In this document: positions 6,906 through 13,204 of the stretch, one piece after another | Numbering within the stretch: the stretch's first letter is position 1 | How the letters are laid out: every line of letters begins with the position of its first letter | Assembly: GCA_964462325.1 (NCBI GenBank) | Contig: CAYWYQ010000019.1 | Span: forward strand, 1 to 14,541 | From: CAYFMS01 sp964462325 | Lineage (GTDB): Bacteria > Patescibacteriota > Patescibacteriia > UBA9934 | Length of the DNA: 14,541 bases | Direction of reading: 5' to 3' | Notes under the pieces: model-generated | The model's database searches: none | Seen by the model: only the letters and a program-made list of their open reading frames with translations | Told to the model about the DNA's origin: nothing | Position numbers and translations under genes: made by a program

Positions 6906-8276
6906 TTAACAGAGTTGTTTCCCAAAATACTGTTGCAACTCATCAATCTTCACTCGCTCTTGCTTCATCGTATCCCTATCTCGAACGGTTACTGCATGAT
7001 CTTCAAGCGTATCGAAATCAACGGTAATACAATATGGAGTCCCAATTTCATCTTGACGACGGTATCGCTTTCCAATTGATTGCGTTTCATCGTAATTAAC
7101 TCGCCATTCCTGACCAAGTTTTTCCGTAATTGCACGCGCAGCCTTCTGCAATTCTGGCTTCTTCGACAAAGGAAGTACCGCCAATTGATAAGGGGCAATA
7201 TGCGGCTTTAATCTAAGAACAACGCGTTTTTCCCCTTGAACATCTTCTTCATCATACGCGCTTAATAAAATAGCGAGCATAGTTCTGTCTACCCCCATAG
7301 ACGGCTCAATCACATGCGGGATAATCTTACGAGCATTATCATTTGGATCCGTATATTCGAGCGACTTCCCGGAAGCTTCTTGATGATTCGTTAAATCAAA
7401 ATTTGTTCTATACGCAAGCCCCCATAATTCTTTTGTACCAAATGGAAAATCAAATTCGAAATCAATCGTCTTTTTTGAATAATGCGCAAGTTTAGATGCA
7501 TCAATATCTAGCTCATGGAATTTGCCCATATCAATACCTACATCTTCAGCCCAAGAACGCATCCACTGTTTCCAGTCCCCAAAATGCCTCTCCCATTCCG
7601 ATTCTTCGCAGAAAAACTCAATTTCCATTTGTTCAAATTCCAGTGTTCGGAATGTAAAATTACCGGGCGTAATTTCATTGCGGAATGCCTTTCCAATTTG
7701 CGCTATTCCAAAAGGTAAACGCGCACGTGCTGTATCAACCACATTCCGAAAATTCACAAAAATTGCCTGTGCTGTTTCAGGACGTAAATATACGGCTTCT
7801 TTTTCCCCTTCTGTCTTACCAATCCCCGTTTCAAACATTAAATTAAATGTTTTTACATCTGTAACCGGGTTTCCATCCGGGCTTTTAATGTCATGTTCGC
7901 GAATGAGTGCATTTAATTCCTCAGCGGTCAGACCATCTGCATTTACATCAGGAATATGTTCCTCAATTAAATGATCTGCACGATACCGTTTATGAGTGAT
8001 TTTATCCTCAACAAGAGGATCGGTGAATGACTCCGTGTGCCCACTCGCCTGCCAAACACGAGGGTTCATCAAAATTGCCCCATCAAGTCCATGCATATCT
8101 TGTCGAGTCTCAACAACCTTATTCCACCAATCCTTTTTAATATTCATGCGCATCAATGAACCAAGTGGCCCATAGTCCCAAGAATTAGCGAGTCCACCAT
8201 AAATATCAGAACCTGGGAAAATAAAACCTCGTTCCTTCGCTAACCTGACAATTGTATCCATTTCAATCTTATCCAT
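6906..8276 (-). CDS. glyQS: glycyl-tRNA synthetase (alpha2, eukaryote/archaeon-like type)
   Basis: Charges tRNA-Gly with glycine in the cytoplasm. It is the single-chain class IIa homodimeric type, not the alpha2beta2 enzyme. The 456-aa protein opens with the family signature around GSDIYGGLANSWDYGPLG (22-39), has YLRPETAQAIF (163-173), motif 2 with FRNEI (198-202) and FEQMEIEFF (214-222), and motif 3 EPSMGVDR (324-331). A HGTP-type anticodon-binding domain follows (about 360-450), including IGKRYRRQDEIGTPYC. Length is normal for short bacterial members. ATG 8276 lies 17 nt downstream of the frr stop, indicating one transcript with frr, and no clear Shine-Dalgarno is visible. M6 is a possible alternative start. 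Confidence 0.97.
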   Translation of the reverse strand: MDKIEMDTIVRLAKERGFIFPGSDIYGGLANSWDYGPLGSLMRMNIKKDWWNKVVETRQDMHGLDGAILMNPRVWQASGHTESFTDPLVEDKITHKRYRADHLIEEHIPDVNADGLTAEELNALIREHDIKSPDGNPVTDVKTFNLMFETGIGKTEGEKEAVYLRPETAQAIFVNFRNVVDTARARLPFGIAQIGKAFRNEITPGNFTFRTLEFEQMEIEFFCEESEWERHFGDWKQWMRSWAEDVGIDMGKFHELDIDASKLAHYSKKTIDFEFDFPFGTKELWGLAYRTNFDLTNHQEASGKSLEYTDPNDNARKIIPHVIEPSMGVDRTMLAILLSAYDEEDVQGEKRVVLRLKPHIAPYQLAVLPLSKKPELQKAARAITEKLGQEWRVNYDETQSIGKRYRRQDEIGTPYCITVDFDTLEDHAVTVRDRDTMKQERVKIDELQQYFGKQLC

Positions 8277-8293
8277 ATTTTTTCGGACTCTAT

Positions 8294-8836
8294 TTAAATC
8301 GTCATGACTTCATCCTCTTTCTTCTGCCCTTGCTCCTCGATACGAGAAATATAACTTTTCACCGTTTCTTCTAGGCGAGCCAATTCTGATCGCCTATCAT
8401 CCTCACCAACACCTTCCTCATTTTCAATACGTTTTTTTACATCTTCACGAACTCGGCGGACGGAAATTTTTGCCTCTTCTAGTTTTGCTTTCATTTTTTT
8501 CACCAAATCTACACGCATCTCTTCCGTCATCATTGGCATCACTAAACGGATAATTTTCCCATCAACATTTGGATTAATGCCTATGCTAGATTTCATAATG
8601 GCGGATTCGATTGCCTGCACAACCGAAGCATCCCATGGCTCTATTTGAACCGTTTTTGGATCCGGTGTTGATATAGATGCAAGTGTTTTTAGCGCTTGCT
8701 GAGCACCATATACTTCAATCATTAAATCCTCTACAAGTGCTGGATTTGCTCTTCCAGTACGAATCATGCGCAATTCTTGTGCAAGATGTTCAATCGATTT
8801 TTCAAACTGCGGTTTTGCATCTTCAATATATGTCAT
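8294..8836 (-). CDS. frr: ribosome recycling factor
   Basis: Splits post-termination 70S ribosomes together with EF-G. The 180-aa sequence is near the usual 185 and aligns throughout. It has the helical domain I segment with HLAQELRMIRTGRANPALVEDLMIEVYG, the small beta domain II with STPDPKTVQIEPWD, and the long C-terminal helix pair with RRVREDVKKRI and EDDRRSELARLEETVKSYI. The ATG is preceded by AAGGGA (minus strand, 8844-8839) only 2 nt away, a weak ribosome-binding site. A TAAAAT -10-like box lies on the minus strand at 8864-8859. It is followed 17 nt later by the glycyl-tRNA synthetase gene. Confidence 0.97.
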   Translation of the reverse strand: MTYIEDAKPQFEKSIEHLAQELRMIRTGRANPALVEDLMIEVYGAQQALKTLASISTPDPKTVQIEPWDASVVQAIESAIMKSSIGINPNVDGKIIRLVMPMMTEEMRVDLVKKMKAKLEEAKISVRRVREDVKKRIENEEGVGEDDRRSELARLEETVKSYISRIEEQGQKKEDEVMTI

Positions 8837-8877
8837 ATTCCCTTTTTGATGTACTTACATTTTATGTTTAAGAGGAC

Positions 8878-8894
8878 CGCTCGAATGATGAGCG
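8878..8894 (-). terminator. small hairpin between the propeller lipoprotein gene and frr
   Basis: CGCTC (8878-8882) pairs with GAGCG (8890-8894) with a 7-nt loop. It lies about 40 nt after the stop of the lipoprotein gene on the minus strand, but no T-run follows, so it may be only a weak terminator or an RNA-end structure. Confidence 0.25.
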
Positions 8895-8934
8895 AATGTA
8901 TAGATATTGCCATTCTAAACCCATTCCGTCAACG

Positions 8935-9990
8935 CTAATTTTCTATGGTTGCAAATCCTGCAAGTATTAATCCATCAACCTTTTCATGTGATTCGATGAC
9001 GGTTGCAGCGCGCGTAGACGGTAATGGCTGCGTTGTCCAAGTTGCTCCACCATTTTGTGAAATATACATCGTACCGAATACAGAGTAATACACATTATTC
9101 TTGTTATTTGGATCTATCTCAATATCCCAAATCCTTATTTCTCCCGGTGCGGTGATTAAGGGTAATGCATCCCAATTCTCGCCTGCATCTTTCGACACTA
9201 AAATCCCGTACGTTGTATTCATGAGTACAACCGATCCATCCTCCGTTTGAGAAAATCCATGTACTTCATCCGAATCCCTAAATTTTTCTGAAAGCGCATC
9301 TTCAAATTCAAACCAAGAATCTCCACCATCATTTGAATAATAAAAACCTTTATCTTCTGTACCAACCATCACAATACGACTATCAGCATTGCTCAATTCT
9401 ATATCCGTAATCCGATCCCCAACACGGTTTATCGCTTTCCAATTATTTCCCGCATCAACACTACGCATCATGTCACCATCAGAAGTTCCCATCCAAATGA
9501 CATCCGGATTAAACCAATCCACCTCTAGTGACGTGAGTGCAACATCACCACCTGCCTGCTGATACAATGAAGAGAAATTACGTGCACAGTCACCGGAACG
9601 CAATAATTCAGAACCGCGGAGTGCATAAATTAAACAACTGTTTTTAGGATCAACTTCTATGTCAGGAAAGGCACCCTCTTGCATAAATGGATCTTCAGGT
9701 CTTTGCCATGTTCGTCCATAATCCAAGGAAAAGAACACACCATTTTGCGCCGTACCAATATAATAAACAGACTCATCATTTGGATCGATTTCAAGATCAA
9801 GCACATTCACACCTCCGATCGAACCAACACCGCTTAATTGAGGAAAAGCATTCAACTGTTCCCATGTCTCACCGATGTCACCACTTTGAAACATACCGCC
9901 GTCCGCAACAGGAGTACCAGAACCAAAACATCCTTGTCCGATGAATACAAGTGCAAACATCGAAAGTAGTAATTTTGAGGTTATTTTCAT
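8935..9990 (-). CDS. Asp-box (BNR) beta-propeller lipoprotein
   Basis: Exported lipoprotein, 351 aa, with signal peptide residues 1-20, lipobox FIGQGC and lipidation Cys21. The mature part carries Asp boxes (S-x-D-x-G-x-x-W) at 36-43, 88-95, 177-184, 219-226, 266-273 and 311-318 (D to N in the last), plus a decayed copy near 132-139. The spacing of 42-52 residues gives seven blades, as in YCF48/sialidase-like or sortilin-like propellers. Such folds bind proteins or glycans, and YCF48-like ones help assemble membrane complexes. The sialidase arginine triad is not apparent, so no enzymatic claim is made. The ATG overlaps the holB stop (ATGA, 9987-9990), implying translational coupling. Ligand unknown. 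Confidence 0.85.
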   Translation of the reverse strand: MKITSKLLLSMFALVFIGQGCFGSGTPVADGGMFQSGDIGETWEQLNAFPQLSGVGSIGGVNVLDLEIDPNDESVYYIGTAQNGVFFSLDYGRTWQRPEDPFMQEGAFPDIEVDPKNSCLIYALRGSELLRSGDCARNFSSLYQQAGGDVALTSLEVDWFNPDVIWMGTSDGDMMRSVDAGNNWKAINRVGDRITDIELSNADSRIVMVGTEDKGFYYSNDGGDSWFEFEDALSEKFRDSDEVHGFSQTEDGSVVLMNTTYGILVSKDAGENWDALPLITAPGEIRIWDIEIDPNNKNNVYYSVFGTMYISQNGGATWTTQPLPSTRAATVIESHEKVDGLILAGFATIEN

Positions 9991-10817
9991 AAAAAAGCTT
10001 TTTCTAATACAAGTGTTTTATTTACATTTTGAGAAAGGAGTTTCTTTGCCTCTAGCACCTCTTCTTGTTTGCAGGCAGATATTTCATTACGATAAAGAGA
10101 AATCCAGTCATCCAGCATTTTTTGTAGTTCTGGAGTGGTTTTCTTGGCAAGCGCATCTATCATGACCATTTTTTTGTATGGTTTAGACTCATGAATGTTT
10201 CGTAATTCCTCCAATTCTTCTTCAAGTATAACACGTTCTTCCGTCTGCAAGATGAAAAGAAGACCTGGACGTCCCTGTATAACTCTCTGTATGTATTCAG
10301 GCTCTTTTTTCATCTGTTTTATTGCATCTTCCGGATATTCATTCATTGGCACAGGTCCAAATGTTAACTCGGTAACTCGAGATCTAATCGTTGGCAATAA
10401 ACGTTCTCCATGGGTTGCGATGAGAAAAATATGCGTGGAAGATCCTGGCTCTTCAAGGGTCTTCAATAATGCATTTTGTGCAGCAATAGTCATCAATTCC
10501 GCATGATCAATTAAAATAATATTTTTTGTATGACCTAATCCGCCCTTTGCGGCAATCGATGTTATTTCCCTGATTTGATCAATACCAATGGTAGATTTTC
10601 GTTTTTTTGTTTTTTGATCGATCTCTGGCTTAATTCGTCTAAAGTTCGGGCTTTTTTTGACTTTTTCTACTTCAAGTTCATCGCAGGCGATCAACTCGGC
10701 AATAGCGCGTTTACCGATATGCGAAGGGCCGGAAAAGAGATAAGCATGATTAAGTACCTTATTTTTTTGTACTAATCTTAGGTATTTTATCTGTTTTTTG
10801 TGTCCAATGATATCCAT
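9987..10817 (-). CDS. holB: DNA polymerase III delta-prime-like clamp-loader subunit
   Basis: AAA+ clamp-loader subunit of the chromosomal replicase. With ATG at 10817 the protein has 276 aa. It shows the degenerate P-loop GPSHIGK (30-36), a GIDQIREI segment, the conserved NALLKTLEEPG and the arginine-finger region TIRSRV. The glycine-rich P-loop lacks the usual GxxGxGKT/S form, as expected for delta prime, which does not hydrolyse ATP. The four-cysteine zinc module found in E. coli delta prime is absent; only one Cys is present in that region. The frame is open to GTG 10823, but a -10 box TATACT ends 6 nt before ATG 10817, so the transcript probably starts at that ATG. A DnaX-like ATPase is less likely because the Walker A is degenerate. 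Its stop overlaps the lipoprotein start. Confidence 0.9.
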   Translation of the reverse strand: MDIIGHKKQIKYLRLVQKNKVLNHAYLFSGPSHIGKRAIAELIACDELEVEKVKKSPNFRRIKPEIDQKTKKRKSTIGIDQIREITSIAAKGGLGHTKNIILIDHAELMTIAAQNALLKTLEEPGSSTHIFLIATHGERLLPTIRSRVTELTFGPVPMNEYPEDAIKQMKKEPEYIQRVIQGRPGLLFILQTEERVILEEELEELRNIHESKPYKKMVMIDALAKKTTPELQKMLDDWISLYRNEISACKQEEVLEAKKLLSQNVNKTLVLEKAFL

Positions 10818-10823
10818 GAACAC

Positions 10824-10829
10824 AGTATA
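10824..10829 (-). promoter_or_regulatory. extended -10 promoter of holB, leaderless type
   Basis: On the minus strand TGC-TATACT forms an extended -10 element whose last base is 6 nt before ATG 10817. Transcription would then begin at about the start codon. No convincing -35 box is seen. It is divergent from the strong promoter at 10869. Confidence 0.6.
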
Positions 10830-10868
10830 GCAAACTTTATGTTTTTTCTATTTTTTATCCTTTTTAGA

Positions 10869-10897
10869 TTGACAGAAGCCCTTTTTTATGCTATATT
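10869..10897 (+). promoter_or_regulatory. near-consensus sigma-70-type promoter
   Basis: The -35 is a perfect TTGACA (10869-10874), the spacer is exactly 17 nt, and the -10 is TATATT (10892-10897) preceded by an extended TGC. Start of transcription is expected near 10903-10905. It is the strongest promoter in the window and drives the GC-rich unknown gene through a long leader. Confidence 0.88.
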
Positions 10898-10903
10898 TTT
10901 ACG

Positions 10904-11064
10904 TCGTTTTACCATAACTGGTAGAGCGTGAATTTGAGGATTTCTTTTTCGCGACCCTCGGAATAGAGATGTCGCGAACGAAACAGAAAGATGTCGCATT
11001 CGGCGGCTTCTACGAAACAAAAAGAGGTCGCTAAATGCCGCCTCTACCACGATAGGAGGCCAAC
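10904..11064 (+). promoter_or_regulatory. structured mRNA leader with alternative stems around the Shine-Dalgarno
   Basis: Three elements are visible. (1) A 5'-terminal stem at 10905-10928, ten pairs including two G-U, closed by a TAAC loop. (2) A perfect 8-bp stem TTCGCGAC (10948-10955) with GTCGCGAA (10971-10978), covering the start of the upstream ORF. (3) A competing pair: GGCGGC (11002-11007) can pair with GCCGCC (11037-11042), or GCCGCCT (11037-11043) can pair with AGGAGGC (11054-11060) with one mismatch, hiding the ribosome-binding site AGGAGG. A 20-bp direct repeat (10978-10997 and 11012-11031, two mismatches) lies between. I match it to no known riboswitch class. Regulation is inferred from these pairings only. 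Confidence 0.6.
10969..11034 (+). CDS. possible 21-codon leader peptide (upstream ORF)
   Basis: ATG at 10969 opens a 21-aa basic peptide (starts MSRTKQ, ends TKRGR) ending at TAA 11032-11034. The next ATG follows at once (TAAATG) and opens a 6-codon ORF ending in TAG at 11053-11055, next to the AGGAGG of the main gene. Codons 12 and 13 are GGC GGC, the bases that would pair with the anti-Shine-Dalgarno segment. No strong ribosome-binding site precedes it. It could be a chance ORF. Confidence 0.35.
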   Translation: MSRTKQKDVAFGGFYETKRGR

Positions 11065-11844
11065 ATGGCCGAAGCAAAAATCCTGAAAAACATCCTCGCC
11101 ACAAACCTGCTCCGTGGAGCAGATTTCTGGCAGGCATTGAAGTGGATCCGTCTCAACAGAAAGGATCAAAAGTCTGGCAAGATCTACGACCTGACTGATC
11201 AAGATGTCAGCGCACTGCGTATCGACATGATGGAGGCGCTCCACATCATCCTTCAGGTGGTGTTCGAGACGCTCCGTAGTCAGCGCAAGTACGCGGAGAT
11301 CAACGCATGGAATCTGATGAATCGTCTGCTGTACGTCGTGAACCCCAAGATGGCTCTCGATAGGCAGGTCCAGTTGCTCCGTTACAATGCGGAGCGGGGG
11401 GACAAGAAGGTAAGGGCGCTACTAAAGATCGCGAATACCCTTTCGCGGTCAGACGCACCTGTCCACCCGATCGAGATCGGAAGGGACGGGTATCAAGAAT
11501 GCTATGAAGCCGCGGCCATTCGGTTGCTGCGAATCGCGTTCAAGAGCGCCCAGGATACCGAGCTGGACATCAGTCCGTCTGAGACTCAGGAGCAGCTCGT
11601 CAATGCACGTCTCATGAACAATGCCGAAGCGGCGAGAATTTTCGACCAGGCCGAGGCGGAGACGATCGTCGACTACTTCCTCGAAAACAGGGAGAAAATC
11701 GACCTCGACAAGTGGTACGTCTATTTCCCTGTCGCTCTCCCGTTCATCTGTGCATACTGGCACAGTTTGAAGCAGGCGGAGGTCTTCGCCCTCAACCTCG
11801 AACTGGACAAAATTGAGGATGAAATAGAGGAGGCGGCGAAGTAA
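11065..11844 (+). CDS. GC-rich gene of unknown function, strongly expressed signals
   Basis: I do not recognise this 259-aa protein. It reads as almost wholly alpha-helical and soluble, with no signal peptide and no obvious metal or nucleotide motif. It contains a Trp/Tyr-rich helix near DFWQALKWIRL (20-30), a charged middle, a hydrophobic stretch WYVYFPVALPFICAYWHSL late in the chain and an acidic C-terminal helix (LDKIEDEIEEAAK). AGGAGG (11054-11059) lies 5 nt before the ATG, the best ribosome-binding site in the window. Its base composition stands apart: 11221-11280 holds 33 G/C in 60, whereas 5401-5460 in the M16 gene holds 18. Codons end mostly in C or G. This fits either recent transfer or codon selection for high expression. 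It has its own promoter, structured leader and terminator, so it forms a self-contained unit between holB and the repeat region. Confidence 0.85.
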   Translation: MAEAKILKNILATNLLRGADFWQALKWIRLNRKDQKSGKIYDLTDQDVSALRIDMMEALHIILQVVFETLRSQRKYAEINAWNLMNRLLYVVNPKMALDRQVQLLRYNAERGDKKVRALLKIANTLSRSDAPVHPIEIGRDGYQECYEAAAIRLLRIAFKSAQDTELDISPSETQEQLVNARLMNNAEAARIFDQAEAETIVDYFLENREKIDLDKWYVYFPVALPFICAYWHSLKQAEVFALNLELDKIEDEIEEAAK

Positions 11845-11864
11845 ACGACTTCGACACCGAACTT

Positions 11865-11899
11865 CCCGGACTTATATACACGATATAAGTCCGGGGTTT
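11865..11899 (+). terminator. strong hairpin terminator of the GC-rich gene
   Basis: CCCGGACTTATAT (11865-11877) pairs without mismatch with ATATAAGTCCGGG (11883-11895) around ACACG, a 13-bp stem, followed by GTTTCT. The stem is very stable, but the T-run is short, so it may also act as a 3'-end stabiliser. Confidence 0.75.
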
Positions 11900-12117
11900 C
11901 TCCTAGCGCATAATAATGTGCGCTGAGATGAAACTTGAACAATAAAATAGAGAATAAATCCTGGAGGAGAGAGTAGCTTACCGAATTTCAAATGCTCTGA
12001 CTCGGCTCTGGCTGACTCAAAGCACATGCCCGAAGTTCTTGGTGGTACACATATCTATGTCACTGCCACTCGTATACATACACGTATACAAGCTCACCTT
12101 CAGGCTTTATTCCCTAT
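11900..12117. other. gene-free stretch between two hairpins
   Basis: No protein gene is credible here. Visible items are a small stem AGCGCA (11905-11910) with TGCGCT (11919-11924), and two GTATAC palindromes near 12072-12089. The stretch is flanked by the terminator at 11865 and the hairpin at 12118. No tRNA, tmRNA, 6S or SRP RNA pattern was recognised, and no good promoter is seen. Confidence 0.5.
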
Positions 12118-12152
12118 AACAAATAACAGACGTCAAGCGTCTGTTATTTGTT
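12118..12152 (+). terminator. perfect 15-bp hairpin, terminator-like
   Basis: AACAAATAACAGACG (12118-12132) pairs perfectly with CGTCTGTTATTTGTT (12138-12152) around a TCAAG loop, then TTG. It is far from the previous stop codon (about 275 nt), so it may end an unannotated RNA or act as a second terminator. The A-rich upstream and T-rich downstream arms make it usable in both directions. Confidence 0.6.
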
Positions 12153-12160
12153 TTGCCACA

Positions 12161-12179
12161 TCCGAGGTTCAACCTCGGA
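12161..12179. repeat. palindrome of the GAGGT-ACCTC dispersed family
   Basis: TCCGAGGTT (12161-12169) and AACCTCGGA (12171-12179) mirror each other around one base. The same core recurs twice within 14414-14449. Confidence 0.8.
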
Positions 12180-12239
12180 CCTTGATATTCCGTCAGTCAT
12201 TTCGACCGAATGGTTGAGTGGAGAAAGCTACTTCGACTT

Positions 12240-12284
12240 AAGGTCCGACCTCGCGACTGAGGTACGGACCTTTCGAGATCTCTC
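12240..12284. repeat. dispersed repeat with hairpin (AAGGTCCGACCTC / GAGGTACGGACCTT)
   Basis: AAGGTCCGACCTC (12240-12252) pairs with 12259-12272 in a 13-bp stem with one bulged A. The right part, 12258-12284, recurs at 14450-14476 with two mismatches over 27 bp. A further inverted pair, CCGTCAT at 12291-12297 and ATGACGG at 12325-12331, encloses CATAGCT-AA-AGCTATG. Confidence 0.8.
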
Positions 12285-12340
12285 GACTCACCGTCATAGC
12301 TAAAGCTATGTCAGATCACTCGAGATGACGGAATGCGCTG

Positions 12341-12366
12341 GATTCCAGATCGTAGTCTGGAATGAC
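12341..12366 (+). repeat. dispersed GATTCCAG...ATGAC palindromic element
   Basis: ATTCCAGA and TCTGGAAT form the stem around an 8-nt loop, and the element ends in GAC. It belongs to the same family as 6431, 6492, 6536 and 6863. No GIY-YIG gene accompanies this copy. Confidence 0.8.
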
Positions 12367-12379
12367 GAAAAGCTCATAT

Positions 12380-12416
12380 GCTAAATCGCTAATCAGCTAA
12401 TTGGCTATTCGCTACC
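12380..12416. repeat. degenerate tandem GCTAAtxx repeat
   Basis: Four to five consecutive units start with GCTA: GCTAAATC, GCTAATCA, GCTAATTG, GCTATTC and GCTACC. They look like a decayed 8-bp tandem repeat and lie just before a C-rich run. Confidence 0.6.
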
Positions 12417-12449
12417 CCCCACAACCCACTCCCTACACCCCCTTTACCC
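12415..12449 (-). repeat. G-run cluster immediately after the TrmB-family stop codon, G-quadruplex-capable
   Basis: On the minus strand five runs of three or more G (12449-12447, 12442-12438, 12433-12431, 12427-12425, 12420-12415) are separated by 3-4 nt loops. The first G is part of the TAG stop. It shares ACTCCCTAC with the tandem repeat at 5087-5127, which likewise sits directly after a minus-strand stop codon. Confidence 0.7.
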
Positions 12450-13204
12450 TATTCACCCGCTAATCCTTTCGCTCTTTGCCAGGCGAGTTCAAGCGTCGCA
12501 CGCATCGTGTCCGCAATTGATTTTGAGGTAATTTCTACTGCTACCAACCCAGAGATATAAGAAAACATTATCACACGATTACCGCAAACAGAAACCTCCC
12601 CTGTAACAGGCATCATTGATGGGGACAATGCTACAAATTCAATATTCGGCGGGAGTGAAACTTTGGAATCTGTAACAAGAATTGAACGAATCTTCTTTTT
12701 TTTGTTTTTCAATACCTCCCTATGCTCATCTGCAATATCCGCGCCATGTAATTGTACATATGTATCATATCCTACAATCTGTAGAACATCCTCCCCCATT
12801 TCTTCAAACTCTTGCTGAATCAATCTGAGTCCCTCGACTGTTTCAATATAACGCACATGCGGTCTTGCACTTGCAGTTTTATGTAGCGCTCGTAGGTGCT
12901 GAATCATATCATTTACCGTTCTTCTTTGCCCTTCAACTTCCTGCATTCTGCGCCGAATAATAAATAGTAGTCTATCTGGAGACTCTGCTATATATACCTG
13001 TTCATCCTGATCGTCTCCGGTTTTCAACACAATCCCCTTTTCCATTAATTCATTGAATTTTCTATGCACCGTTGATCGAGGTATACCCGTTATGAGAGAT
13101 ACTTGCCTTACTGTTGCTGATCCAAATTGAAGTAAGGATAGGTATGCTCGAGTCTCTTTTTCTGTAAAACCCAGTCGAATAAAATTCTGTATTAGTCCGT
13201 CCAT
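12449..13204 (-). CDS. TrmB-family transcriptional regulator
   Basis: DNA-binding regulator, 251 aa. The N-terminal winged helix (about 10-75) has the family opening LGFTEKETRAYLSLL (12-26), a recognition helix around PRSTVHRKFNELMEKG (42-57) and the wing VYIAESPDRL. A charged coiled segment (about 78-110) follows, then a C-terminal effector-like alpha/beta domain, with VRYIETVEGLRLIQQEF and later VSVCGNRVIMFSYISGLVAVEI. TrmB proteins of archaea sense sugars and control sugar uptake and metabolism; the ligand here is unknown. The ATG lies inside the end of the glycosyltransferase gene (13-nt overlap, different frame), so the two are co-transcribed and probably coupled, suggesting a link to glycan synthesis. 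Flanking repeats lie on both sides of the pair. Confidence 0.92.
   Translation of the reverse strand: MDGLIQNFIRLGFTEKETRAYLSLLQFGSATVRQVSLITGIPRSTVHRKFNELMEKGIVLKTGDDQDEQVYIAESPDRLLFIIRRRMQEVEGQRRTVNDMIQHLRALHKTASARPHVRYIETVEGLRLIQQEFEEMGEDVLQIVGYDTYVQLHGADIADEHREVLKNKKKKIRSILVTDSKVSLPPNIEFVALSPSMMPVTGEVSVCGNRVIMFSYISGLVAVEITSKSIADTMRATLELAWQRAKGLAGE

Noticed and set aside
7522..7974. 150-codon plus-strand ORF opposite the glycyl-tRNA synthetase gene
   Set aside because: It is antisense to a fully conserved enzyme, low in complexity (Ser-rich) and without start signals: a shadow of the real gene.
11449..11763. 104-codon minus-strand ORF opposite the GC-rich gene
   Set aside because: GC-rich genes often leave long open antisense frames. 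The plus strand has promoter, ribosome-binding site and terminator; the minus strand has none.
12155..12185. TTCAA within GAGGTTCAACCTC as a tRNA T-arm
   Set aside because: The stem and loop lengths do not fit a T-arm (7-nt loop after G53), and no D-arm, anticodon arm or acceptor partner is present upstream.
12026..12217. 63-codon plus-strand ORF between the GC-rich gene and the TrmB-family gene
   Set aside because: It runs straight through the 15-bp hairpin and the first palindromic repeat, has no ribosome-binding site and has no protein-like pattern.
12185..12235. Insertion-sequence end at GTCATTTCGACCGAATGG
   Set aside because: It resembles short dispersed repeats common in many bacteria. 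No transposase gene or matching inverted end is in the window.
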